Both the position numbers and the translations under genes were made by a program. A stretch of 10,983 nucleotides of DNA from Treponema sp. UBA1240 (GTDB lineage Bacteria; Spirochaetota; Spirochaetia; Treponematales; Treponemataceae), in NCBI GenBank assembly GCA_002308875.1, contig DBWK01000079.1, positions 1-10,983 on the forward strand, given 5' to 3'. The notes under the pieces were generated by a model. That model was not told the origin of the DNA, ran no database searches, and worked only from the letters and a program-made list of their open reading frames with translations. Positions 1 to 6,627 of the stretch are shown here, one piece after another; position 1 is the first letter of the stretch; each line of letters opens with the position of its first letter.

Positions 1-755
1 CAATATCAGACTATACGGTTTCTGTGATGCAAAGGGCTGCGGCTGCCGGTATTTACATTGTCATTGCGTCTGGCAGAACAGACAACGCCATTCTTAATTA
101 TGTGCGGCGGCTTGATATTGCGGGATTTGAGCAGGGACGTTACATAATCGCGCAGAACGGAGCGTCAATCTCGGATTTGCATGAGCGAAAGACAATTTAC
201 GAGTATCATGTTGATACGGATGTCCTTGTGGGTGCTTATAAGGTAGCGATCGAAGAAGGGCTTGTGCCTGAAGTGTACGATGCATCTACGATTTACGTGG
301 CAAAACCTAACAACTGGACAGATGTTGATATTAAACTGAGTGGGTTAAATCAACGCATCGTAGAAGATTATCCAGCTTTTCTTGCGAAAGGATGGCCAAA
401 GATGTTGGTTCCCGGCGATCCAGCGCAAGTTCAGAACCTTTTGAAAAAATTCAGGACGATGTTTGGCAATAAAGCCGTTTTTTTCATGAGCAAGCCATAT
501 TTCTTGGAAATTCTGCCTGCCAATTGCGGAAAAGGCGAGGCTCTTTGTTGGCTTTGCGAAAGACTTGGAATTAGGCAGGCAGAGACTATGGCGTTTGGTG
601 ACAGTATGAACGATGAATCGCTTATCCGCTACGCACATCACGGTGTCGCCATGATAAACGGGTTAGATGAAATAAAGCAGATTGCTGCACACGTAACAGA
701 AAAAACAAACGAAGAAGACGGAGTTGCGCATTTTATCGATAAATACGTGCTATAA
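1..755 (+). CDS. Cof-type HAD-superfamily phosphatase, 5'-truncated by the window edge
   Basis: Predicted cytoplasmic phosphatase of the Cof/YidA branch of the haloacid dehalogenase superfamily, which dephosphorylates sugar phosphates or similar small metabolites; the exact substrate cannot be read from sequence. The frame is open to the left edge (ISDYTVSV precedes the first possible GTG/ATG at 24/27), so the true start and the nucleophile motif DxDGT lie outside the window. Counting from base 24, motif II is ASGR (Ser16), the motif III lysine is in CGKGEAL (Lys170), and motif IV is GDSMND (192-197) with both metal-binding aspartates. The stretch between motifs II and III is the C2-type cap domain. 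All visible catalytic motifs are intact, so the gene looks functional. It ends 51 bases before the CBS gene, which has its own promoter, so the two are probably separate transcription units. Family assignment is firm; substrate is unknown. Confidence 0.9.
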   Translation, partial: ISDYTVSVMQRAAAAGIYIVIASGRTDNAILNYVRRLDIAGFEQGRYIIAQNGASISDLHERKTIYEYHVDTDVLVGAYKVAIEEGLVPEVYDASTIYVAKPNNWTDVDIKLSGLNQRIVEDYPAFLAKGWPKMLVPGDPAQVQNLLKKFRTMFGNKAVFFMSKPYFLEILPANCGKGEALCWLCERLGIRQAETMAFGDSMNDESLIRYAHHGVAMINGLDEIKQIAAHVTEKTNEEDGVAHFIDKYVL

Positions 756-770
756 ACCGTGATTTTATCC

Positions 771-799
771 ATGACAGCGTGCATTTGAAGCTGTATAAT
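771..799 (+). promoter_or_regulatory. Sigma70-type promoter placed for a leaderless transcript
   Basis: The -35 box ATGACA (771-776) is one mismatch from TTGACA, and the -10 box TATAAT (794-799) is perfect, with an ideal 17-bp spacer. Transcription would start about seven bases beyond the -10 box, at or next to the ATG at 806, and no Shine-Dalgarno lies between. This supports 806 as the start codon rather than the GTG at 779, which sits inside the promoter spacer. Confidence 0.7.
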
Positions 800-805
800 C
801 ATTAT

Positions 806-1837
806 ATGGACGCAATAAATAACCAGATATCTCAGGCAATTCCACTTAATCAGGACTCGTCTCCAGAAGCGGTAATCGAACTGCTTTTCAAACTGAAAGT
901 CAAAGATGTAATGACGACTGATGTGGTCACCGTCGCTCCCACTGATACATTCAGGACAGCACAGCAAATAATGAAGGAGCATCATATAACAGGAGTTCCT
1001 GTAGTTGTCGGCAAAAACCTTGCGGGACTTGTGTCTATGGACAATATCGTGAGTGCGTTCGACACTGGCACAATAGACGAAACATGCGACAAAAAAATGA
1101 CGAGGAACATAATTGTCTTGCAGGATAACATGCCGCTTTCGTTTGCGGTTTCATACTTCAACAAGTTCAAATTCGGGCGGTTCCCGGTGCTCAACGGAGC
1201 GAACGAACTTGTAGGAATCGTCACTACATCCGATGTTATTTCCGCACTTCTTGTCGCCATGAATAAAGAGGTTGAGCGTCTTGAGCGAGAGGCGATGCAG
1301 GCTCAGGCGGCGTTGGAGAGCGGAGTTCAATCAGGAACGTCGCTTGCATCAGATTCTACGGAGCGCAGTTCTCTACTTAAGAAGGTTGAGGATTTGAAGA
1401 AAATGCCTAACCGTGTCATAGAGTTTAAGACGGAGCCTTTCAACTTTGAGACGGCAGGTCAGGCATCAACAGAAGTAAAGAAGATTTTGCGCGGAATGAA
1501 TGTTGATCCGGCTTTGACACGCAGAATCGGAATTGCAAGCTACGAGCTTGAGATAAATCAGGTTGTCCATTCCGAGGGCGGCTTAATGCGTTATTACATT
1601 ACGCCTGAAAAGCTTACGATAGAAGCAATTGATACTGGTCCTGGCATAGCGGATGTGGAAAAAGCCCTTACAGAAGGATTTTCAACGGCATCTGACAGGG
1701 TGCGGGCACTGGGATTTGGCGCAGGCATGGGGCTTCCCAATACAAGGCGAGTTTCTGACGGCTTCCAGATAAAGTCTGAGGTGGGAAAGGGAACGTCGGT
1801 ACACTCGTGGTTTTTCTTTGCACCGCAGGAAAAATGA
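806..1837 (+). CDS. CBS-pair protein fused to an anti-sigma-type HATPase
   Basis: Predicted cytoplasmic regulatory ATPase. The first two thirds hold two CBS domains (about residues 32-86 and 94-151), which in other proteins bind adenine nucleotides and sense energy state. A charged, probably helical linker (about 152-190) leads to a GHKL-type ATPase domain like that of anti-sigma factors and serine kinases (about 205-340). Visible ATPase motifs are the N box (YELEINQVVHS), the G1 box DTGPGI, and the glycine-rich GFGAGMGLP lid. There is no histidine-kinase dimerisation domain or phospho-acceptor motif. The ATG at 806 is preferred: it follows a near-consensus promoter by only a few bases, whereas the alternative GTG at 779 lies inside that promoter. 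The DRTGG gene follows after 64 bases and then the PHP gene, a trio usually seen next to [FeFe]-hydrogenase genes. A role in sensing energy or redox state is inference; the protein partner is unknown. Confidence 0.88.
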   Translation: MDAINNQISQAIPLNQDSSPEAVIELLFKLKVKDVMTTDVVTVAPTDTFRTAQQIMKEHHITGVPVVVGKNLAGLVSMDNIVSAFDTGTIDETCDKKMTRNIIVLQDNMPLSFAVSYFNKFKFGRFPVLNGANELVGIVTTSDVISALLVAMNKEVERLEREAMQAQAALESGVQSGTSLASDSTERSSLLKKVEDLKKMPNRVIEFKTEPFNFETAGQASTEVKKILRGMNVDPALTRRIGIASYELEINQVVHSEGGLMRYYITPEKLTIEAIDTGPGIADVEKALTEGFSTASDRVRALGFGAGMGLPNTRRVSDGFQIKSEVGKGTSVHSWFFFAPQEK

Positions 1838-1901
1838 CAACACCGGCGAGGTTGTGCGCTGTTCTGCTTGTGTCGCGATAATGATAAAGGATGTTTAGTC
1901 T

Positions 1902-2234
1902 ATGAAAACAAGTGATTTGATAAAACTGTTGAATCTTGAAGTTGTTCAAGATTCATATGATGACAGGGAGATAACGGCAGCGTACACGTCTGACCTGTTG
2001 AGTGACGTGATGGGGAATGCCCCGGATGAAAGTGTCCTTATCACGATACAGGCGCATAAAAACACGATGGCAGTAGCTTCGCTAAAGGATTCGCCTGCCA
2101 TAATTATTTGTAACAGCCGCCCTGTGCCGGACGACTTTCTTGAAGCCGCACGGGAGGAACGAGTGGCTCTTTTCCGCACGGCAGAAAACCAGTTCAACGT
2201 TTCGGGCAAACTGTACGCGGCTCTGGCAAAGTAG
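1902..2234 (+). CDS. Stand-alone DRTGG-domain protein
   Basis: A 110-residue cytoplasmic protein consisting of essentially one DRTGG domain, the fold otherwise found in the N-terminal part of some phosphotransacetylases and in CBS-containing proteins. Its biochemical role is not established, and regulatory ligand binding is the usual suggestion. The diagnostic core is visible as DREITAAYTSDLLSDVMGNA near residues 21-40, where AA replaces the GG of the family name. The ending VSGKLYAALAK also matches single-domain members of the family. An AAAGGA ribosome binding site lies 10 bases before the ATG. The gene follows the CBS-ATPase gene by 64 bases on the same strand with no visible promoter between, so it is probably co-transcribed. 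In hydrogenase loci of fermentative anaerobes it typically accompanies the same two neighbours it has here. Confidence 0.85.
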   Translation: MKTSDLIKLLNLEVVQDSYDDREITAAYTSDLLSDVMGNAPDESVLITIQAHKNTMAVASLKDSPAIIICNSRPVPDDFLEAAREERVALFRTAENQFNVSGKLYAALAK

Positions 2235-2293
2235 AACGAGAATGCAAAGCTGAGATAAGGCCTAGCGTAATATTGTAAAATTTCACGCGGACG

Positions 2294-2344
2294 AAAAAGC
2301 GAAAAATGTGCAAGTTTTACGTGTTTTTTAGCGATGCGCTTTTT
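2294..2344 (+). promoter_or_regulatory. Inverted repeat in the DRTGG-PHP intergenic region
   Basis: AAAAAGCG (2294-2301) and CGCTTTTT (2337-2344) are perfect 8-base complements separated by 35 bases, just before the PHP gene. The long loop and lack of a clean T-tract make a strong terminator unlikely. It could be a weak attenuator or be accidental in this A/T-rich gap. Confidence 0.3.
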
Positions 2345-2371
2345 GCGGTACCTGTAAAATAGGAGATATGT

Positions 2372-3139
2372 TTGATTATAAAATGTGACTTTCATATACA
2401 TTCCTGTGTTTCCCCGTGCGGCGACCTTTCCATGTCGCCATCGTACATAGCGGAAGTTCTGGCAGAAAAAGGCGTGCAGCTCGCCGCTCTTACCGACCAT
2501 AACACGGCACTGAACTGCCCGGCTTTCGCGGCAGCATGCAAAAAGTTCGGCATAGCATCTCTTTACGGAATGGAAGTTCAGTCACAGGAAGAAGTTCACA
2601 TTTTAAGTCTTTTTTCGGATTTGCAGACTGCGCTCGATTTTGGCAACGAGATATACGACATGCTGCCGCCCATAATGAACAACCCGGAAAAAACAGGTGA
2701 CCAGGTGTATGTTGACGAGAACGAGGATATTCTGGGCGAGGTCGAGAAATATCTTATAACATCTGCGGATATTTCGATTGACGACCTTGAAAAGCGGATT
2801 CACACTCTTGGCGGGCTATGTATTCCGGCTCATGTGGACAGGCCGGCTTTTTCGCTTGTAAGCCAGTTCGGCTTTATACCGGAAGGCAACTACGATGCAG
2901 TTGAAGTTACGCGCATTCCGCCTGTTACAACCGACCCGTACACAAGCAAACAGATTCCTCTGGACACACTTCATTATCATCTTACAACATCGAGCGATGC
3001 ACACTACCCGGAACACATAGCCCGCCGCCCCTTTGACCTCGACATCGGTGACATTCCGCTTATAAAAAAAGACGGCACCGTTAATCTCGATGCCGTCCGT
3101 TCGGGACTTTCAAAAAGACCAGTTTACCAATGTCATTAA
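2372..3139 (+). CDS. PHP-domain metal-dependent phosphoesterase
   Basis: Predicted cytoplasmic phosphoesterase of the PHP superfamily, related to the TrpH/YciV branch that includes nucleotide and oligonucleotide phosphatases. A full multinuclear metal site is visible: HIH (His8, His10), TDHN (Asp42, His43), Glu68 in GMEVQ, His76 in EVHIL, His154 in IPAHVDRP and DAH (Asp209, His211). At 255 residues it is a single PHP domain. The start is a TTG at 2372, chosen because AGGAG lies six bases upstream; an ATG at 2368 is in another frame and stops after six codons. The 137-bp gap before it contains an inverted repeat (AAAAAGCG 2294-2301, CGCTTTTT 2337-2344) that could attenuate readthrough from the DRTGG gene. 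Hydrogenase clusters often carry this protein type with CBS-ATPase and DRTGG proteins, so a joint role is plausible, but the substrate is unknown. Confidence 0.87.
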   Translation: MIIKCDFHIHSCVSPCGDLSMSPSYIAEVLAEKGVQLAALTDHNTALNCPAFAAACKKFGIASLYGMEVQSQEEVHILSLFSDLQTALDFGNEIYDMLPPIMNNPEKTGDQVYVDENEDILGEVEKYLITSADISIDDLEKRIHTLGGLCIPAHVDRPAFSLVSQFGFIPEGNYDAVEVTRIPPVTTDPYTSKQIPLDTLHYHLTTSSDAHYPEHIARRPFDLDIGDIPLIKKDGTVNLDAVRSGLSKRPVYQCH

Positions 3140-3141
3140 TA

Positions 3142-3241
3142 ATTTGCAGTACTCACGCCAACACCCTGCATCAGCCACAAGTTCAGCACTTCGTGCTTCA
3201 ATAGTGGCATGCAGGGAATTCGTTGGCTACGTACTGCAAAT
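3142..3241. repeat. 100-bp interrupted palindrome between convergent genes
   Basis: Five nested complementary blocks fold the whole gap into one long imperfect hairpin: 3142-3152 with 3231-3241 (11 bp), GCCAAC 3157-3162 with 3222-3227, CCCTGCAT 3164-3171 with 3209-3216, GCCAC 3174-3178 with 3204-3208, and a terminal AGCAC 3185-3189 with GTGCT 3193-3197 around a TTC loop. Bulges are asymmetric. It lies between the ends of the PHP and acyl-CoA synthetase genes. No T-tract follows either arm, so it is not a canonical intrinsic terminator, although it might still stop or protect both transcripts. A dispersed palindromic element or a recombination-type site is an alternative. Confidence 0.7.
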
Positions 3242-3289
3242 AACTTTAGATTAAACGCAGTCTTTTAAAGTCAACCTCACATTCGTCTT

Positions 3290-5014
3290 TTATTTGTTGT
3301 AGTTTCTCTTTACTTTCTTTGTTGTCGTCATTTCAAGAGGCTTATCAAGCATTGTTATCTTTGAGATTCTTGCATAAGGCTGTTCTGTCTTGTTCACCTT
3401 TCCAACAATCTCTTCAACACAAGCTTTAACTTTTGCATCTCCGTCCGCATTGCCGCGCTGTGCTCCAAGTCTTGTGTAAGCAGCATCAGCCGCATAAATA
3501 AGAGCTTCAATACCTTCGGATTTTGTGGTTTCGTCCATGATGTAGCCCTGAACCGTAATCTGCTCTATGTCGTCAAAAAGCTGGAATGCGTTCTCAATTT
3601 CTTCTGGGAATACATTCTTTCCACCTTCCGTAACAATCATGTTTTTCGCACGGCCAGAAAGATACAAGTAGCCTTCAGAATCAAGCTTTCCAAGGTCTCC
3701 TGTTTTGAACCATCCGTCATCCGTAAAGACTGCGGCAGTTTCTTCCGGCATGTTGTAGTAGCCCTGCATAACCATCGGACCTTTTACCTGAACTTCACCG
3801 ATACCGTTTTCATCAGGATTTGCGATCCGCATTTCCATCCAAGGATCAAAGAACTTTCCGACGCTCTCAATCTTAAAGTGTTCTTTCGGGTTGAGCGCGA
3901 TAATCGGGGATGTTTCCGTAAGTCCGTATCCCTGAATAAAATCGATACCCATTTCGTTGTATACTTTGAAAACGCTCGCTGCAAGAGGACCCCCGCCGCA
4001 AATTGCGATACGCAGGTTGTCAATACTTGCTTTCTTGAGAATTGCTCCGAACATTTTCTTTCCAGGATTAATACCGAAAACTTTCTTAACAAAATAAGAT
4101 ATGCCCATCAGGAAGCGGATAAGACCATATACAACAGATCCTTTCTCTTTTATTCCTTTCATTATTCCAGCGAGCAATTTGTTGAACAGAAGAGGAACGC
4201 CAAGGAGCATCGTGATTTTTCCTTCACGAAGTTCTTTGAGCATTCGCGTTACAGCCATCGACTTACCAAATACGATTTCAGCACCAACAGATAAAGATTC
4301 AATGAAAACTGCCTGCATTGTGTATGAGTGATGAATAGGAAGCAGCGCATAGAAAACATCTGTCGGAAGAATTGTAAGGTGAAGCTGAGCAATATAACAG
4401 TCAGAAACAAGATTTCTGTGTGTAAGCATGGCACCTTTAGGGTTGCCTGTTGTTCCCGATGTGAAGAGAATCGCTGCAAGATCAGTTTCTTTTGGTTTGT
4501 CAGTCTCATAAGTTTTGGAAGCAGCAAGGTTATAGACATATGCATCCTCGAACTGTTTAGAGAGAGACATAATCTTCATATCGCCTGAATGTTCCTTGAA
4601 GTATGGATACTTTTCCTCATCAAGGAAGAAGATTTTTGGTTTTGCAGTATTAAGGAGATTTTCAACTTCATGTTCATGCAGACCATGATCAATTGGTACG
4701 ATTACACCACCACAGAAGTGTGTTGCAAGGAATACGGTTGCCCATTCAGGGGAGTTTTTGCCTGTTACAGCAACTCTGTCTCCAGCTCTGATTCCTTGTT
4801 CATAAAGCCAGTAACTAAGTTTTTCAACATTTGCCAGAACCTGTTTGTAAGTGAGAGTGTTCCTGTCTGGTTCAAAAACAGTAAAACCGTTTCTTTCTGG
4901 ATAGCGTTCAGCTGTAATTCTGAACATTTCTGGAATTGTGGGCCATTCGCCCGTGAAAGTCTTTCCTCTCCATGCATCAAGAAATGCCCATGGAAGTTCT
5001 TTCTGCTTGTTCAT
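3290..5014 (-). CDS. AMP-forming long-chain acyl-CoA synthetase family protein
   Basis: A 574-residue adenylate-forming enzyme that probably activates a fatty acid with ATP and CoA to acyl-CoA, at the cytoplasmic side of the membrane. Motifs appear in family order: the phosphate-binding loop FTSGTTGNPKG (184-194), the substrate/AMP motif GYGLTETSP (362-370), the TGD motif (438-440) followed by SGRAKNMIVTEGGKNVFPEE, and a near-C-terminal TTTKKVKR that supplies the expected catalytic lysine. Treponemes scavenge host fatty acids, so a role in lipid uptake and phospholipid synthesis is likely; the chain-length preference is not readable. The ATG at 5014 has AGGGA six bases upstream. The gene is monocistronic, running towards the PHP gene and diverging from the NlpC gene, with a perfect 6+6 palindrome in its predicted leader. 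Family is firm; calling it FadD-like rather than an acyl-ACP synthetase is a judgement. Confidence 0.92.
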   Translation of the reverse strand: MNKQKELPWAFLDAWRGKTFTGEWPTIPEMFRITAERYPERNGFTVFEPDRNTLTYKQVLANVEKLSYWLYEQGIRAGDRVAVTGKNSPEWATVFLATHFCGGVIVPIDHGLHEHEVENLLNTAKPKIFFLDEEKYPYFKEHSGDMKIMSLSKQFEDAYVYNLAASKTYETDKPKETDLAAILFTSGTTGNPKGAMLTHRNLVSDCYIAQLHLTILPTDVFYALLPIHHSYTMQAVFIESLSVGAEIVFGKSMAVTRMLKELREGKITMLLGVPLLFNKLLAGIMKGIKEKGSVVYGLIRFLMGISYFVKKVFGINPGKKMFGAILKKASIDNLRIAICGGGPLAASVFKVYNEMGIDFIQGYGLTETSPIIALNPKEHFKIESVGKFFDPWMEMRIANPDENGIGEVQVKGPMVMQGYYNMPEETAAVFTDDGWFKTGDLGKLDSEGYLYLSGRAKNMIVTEGGKNVFPEEIENAFQLFDDIEQITVQGYIMDETTKSEGIEALIYAADAAYTRLGAQRGNADGDAKVKACVEEIVGKVNKTEQPYARISKITMLDKPLEMTTTKKVKRNYNK

Positions 5015-5049
5015 TGTCGTTCCCTACTAAATTCGAATTTTTAAGAAAA

Positions 5050-5064
5050 GACAGGTTCCCTGTC
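5050..5064 (-). promoter_or_regulatory. Operator-like palindrome at the predicted start of the acyl-CoA synthetase mRNA
   Basis: GACAGG and CCTGTC are perfect 6-base arms around a 3-base centre. On the - strand the palindrome lies five bases after a possible -10 box TATATT (5075-5070) and is followed by TTTTCTT. It could be an operator for a dimeric repressor or a 5' stem in the mRNA; the regulator is unknown. No good -35 box is visible, so the promoter itself is weakly supported. Confidence 0.4.
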
Positions 5065-5327
5065 ATACTAATATAGACCAGATAAAGAATGAAAAAGTTG
5101 CACGACATTTTAATAAATTTTGTTTTTTTGTAATTATAATTTTTTTTTATTATGTGTACACAAGGAAAAACTGACCTCCGAGACGTTTCCAAGCTTGTCT
5201 CTGAGTTGAAAATTGCAGTTTTCAACATTGCATTTTTGAAACTCCCTATTAATAGCGAAAAATTTCAAGTTTGCCTTAATATTTAATAGGAATGAAATGT
5301 ATGATGAATGAATTTTTCATGGATTTA

Positions 5328-5356
5328 TTGTTTTTCTTATTATTTTGAAATATACT
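5328..5356 (+). promoter_or_regulatory. Sigma70-type promoter placed for a leaderless NlpC transcript
   Basis: TTGTTT (5328-5333) and TATACT (5351-5356) are separated by 17 bp. The -10 box ends seven bases before the ATG at 5364 and there is no purine-rich ribosome binding site, so transcription should begin at or next to the start codon. The geometry repeats that of the promoter at 771-799, including TTATATGG over the start. Confidence 0.6.
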
Positions 5357-5363
5357 GTATTAT

Positions 5364-6614
5364 ATGGTTTGTAAAAGAAAAGTAGCAGTTCTTTCGATAT
5401 TTGTTCTATTAATTACTAATTTTTCTCTTTTTGCACAAAGTGCAGATACAAGTGCTCTTGATAAACGTAACAAATTCATTGAAACTGCAAAACAGTTTTT
5501 AGGCGTTCCCTATGTTTACGGAGGAACCTCTCGGAGCGGAATAGATTGTTCCGGTCTTGTTTTTTTGGCTGGAAAAGGAATAGGTCTTTCATTGCCACGT
5601 ACAGCCAGTCAAATATGTGATTTTTCAAGAAAAATAGAAGATTCAGAAAGACAAGCTGGTGACTTGCTGTTTTTTAGTGATAATGGATCTAAAGTTACGC
5701 ATGTTTCTATTTATCTTGGTGATGGAAAAATGATTCATGCTGCTAGTAGTGGACCGAAAACGGGTGTTATCATTTCTGAAGTAACAGAATCTTATTGGAA
5801 ACGTACATATTATTGTGCAGGACGTATTATTGATCCTGTTACTGCGGTTGCTGATAATACCCCAACCCCACAAACAACTCCTACAACGAACAACGGTGGT
5901 ACAAGTCTTGGAACTGTTCCTTCTGGCGGAACTGTAATTGCAAGCATTAATAAACCGGAAAAAGAAACTGCACCAACTGTACAAAAAGAAGAAAGTGTAC
6001 AGAACGAACAAACCACTATTCCAATGGAAGGAATAGTTATTGCCACAGCTAATAAGAAAGTTCAAGACGCAAAGGAAGCTAAAGAAACAACCGAAGAAGA
6101 AAGTGAAAAAAAAATAAACCCTTTTTTAGAAAAGATTTCCATTGATGTGTCGGTTGTTGGAGGGTGGTCTTTATTCACGACTGAAAAATTTGGTTTTGTT
6201 TTTAGGGGACTGAATGCTCAGGGTGTTGCTTCTTATGGAACTGGTGATACAAAACCGGGTGTCGGACTCGCATTAAACTGGGATCCGTCAATGAATATAT
6301 TCCAGTTGATATTTACGCTGTCATTTTTCGCAAACGATAATGTACGAATTTACGCCGGTCCTGTTTTAACATTAGGAAAAACTGTGCTTCCAGGAACTTC
6401 GCAAAGAATTGAAGCTTCTGTATTCCCAGGAATTTTAGGTGTTTCACTCCAGACACCAGTTATTCATGTTGGTAAATTTGATTTTCGTTTCTGTCAGGAT
6501 ATTGCGCTAACGGTATACAACAAAACAGATGGCTCAGCGTTGCCGTTTGGAAGTGCTGCAGCTGCAGGTTTATCGTTTCAGACAGGATTTCGTGTAACAA
6601 TTCCGCGCTTTTAG
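5364..6614 (+). CDS. Secreted NlpC/P60 peptidase with C-terminal barrel-like domain
   Basis: A 416-residue exported protein. Residues 1-25 form a signal peptide (KRK, hydrophobic core, cleavage after LFAQ). Residues about 34-158 are an NlpC/P60 cysteine peptidase domain of the type that cuts peptidoglycan stem peptides: Cys62 in DCSG, His113 in THVSIYLG and a third polar-position candidate His125 in MIHAA. A Thr/Pro/Glu-rich linker (160-250) contains two related segments, GGTVIASINKPE and EGIVIATANKKV. Residues 255-416 are a glycine- and aromatic-rich domain of alternating beta-type strands ending in Phe, which resembles an outer-membrane barrel or surface beta domain. The peptidase part is firm; the C-terminal call is inference. 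There is no Shine-Dalgarno, and the promoter geometry predicts leaderless translation. Base composition is visibly more A/T-rich than in the genes at 1-3140. The lipoprotein gene follows after 13 bases and is probably co-transcribed. Confidence 0.87.
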   Translation: MVCKRKVAVLSIFVLLITNFSLFAQSADTSALDKRNKFIETAKQFLGVPYVYGGTSRSGIDCSGLVFLAGKGIGLSLPRTASQICDFSRKIEDSERQAGDLLFFSDNGSKVTHVSIYLGDGKMIHAASSGPKTGVIISEVTESYWKRTYYCAGRIIDPVTAVADNTPTPQTTPTTNNGGTSLGTVPSGGTVIASINKPEKETAPTVQKEESVQNEQTTIPMEGIVIATANKKVQDAKEAKETTEEESEKKINPFLEKISIDVSVVGGWSLFTTEKFGFVFRGLNAQGVASYGTGDTKPGVGLALNWDPSMNIFQLIFTLSFFANDNVRIYAGPVLTLGKTVLPGTSQRIEASVFPGILGVSLQTPVIHVGKFDFRFCQDIALTVYNKTDGSALPFGSAAAAGLSFQTGFRVTIPRF

Positions 6615-6627
6615 GTATTTATAAGAT

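Larger units (their letters stand above)
5015..5363. other. AT-rich divergent control region with several dyads
   Basis: This 349-bp gap between the acyl-CoA synthetase and NlpC genes contains no convincing gene. It holds poly-T/poly-A runs (about 5122-5149) and a series of dyads: GACAGG/CCTGTC (5050-5064), TGTGTACACA (5153-5162), GAGAC/GTCTC (5180-5184 and 5197-5201), GTTGAAAA/TTTTCAAC (5205-5226), TTGAAA/TTTCAA (5236-5241 and 5263-5268) enclosing CTATTAATAG (5246-5255), and CCTATTAA/TTAATAGG (5245-5252 and 5283-5290). The NlpC promoter is at its right end. The density of dyads suggests operators or a small structured RNA, but none is recognised. Confidence 0.5.

Noticed and set aside
779..805. 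N-terminal extension of the CBS-ATPase from GTG 779
   Set aside because: The extension overlaps the promoter spacer and -10 box, and no ribosome binding site precedes it.
2353..2370. TAAAAT as a -10 box seven bases before ATG 2368, a third leaderless start
   Set aside because: No acceptable -35 is present, the ATG frame stops after six codons, and a good Shine-Dalgarno supports the TTG start on a longer transcript.
1946..2500. 184-codon open frame on the - strand
   Set aside because: It runs antisense across the DRTGG gene and the start of the PHP gene, both well supported by family motifs, and has no domain of its own.
3142..3241. Ordinary intrinsic bidirectional terminator
   Set aside because: The stem is long and interrupted and neither end is followed by a T-tract, so a canonical terminator call is not supported; it was reported as a repeat instead.
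4589..5044. 151-codon open frame on the + strand inside the acyl-CoA synthetase gene
   Set aside because: The opposite strand encodes a continuous synthetase with all motifs; the Cys/Phe-rich translation is typical of an antisense shadow.
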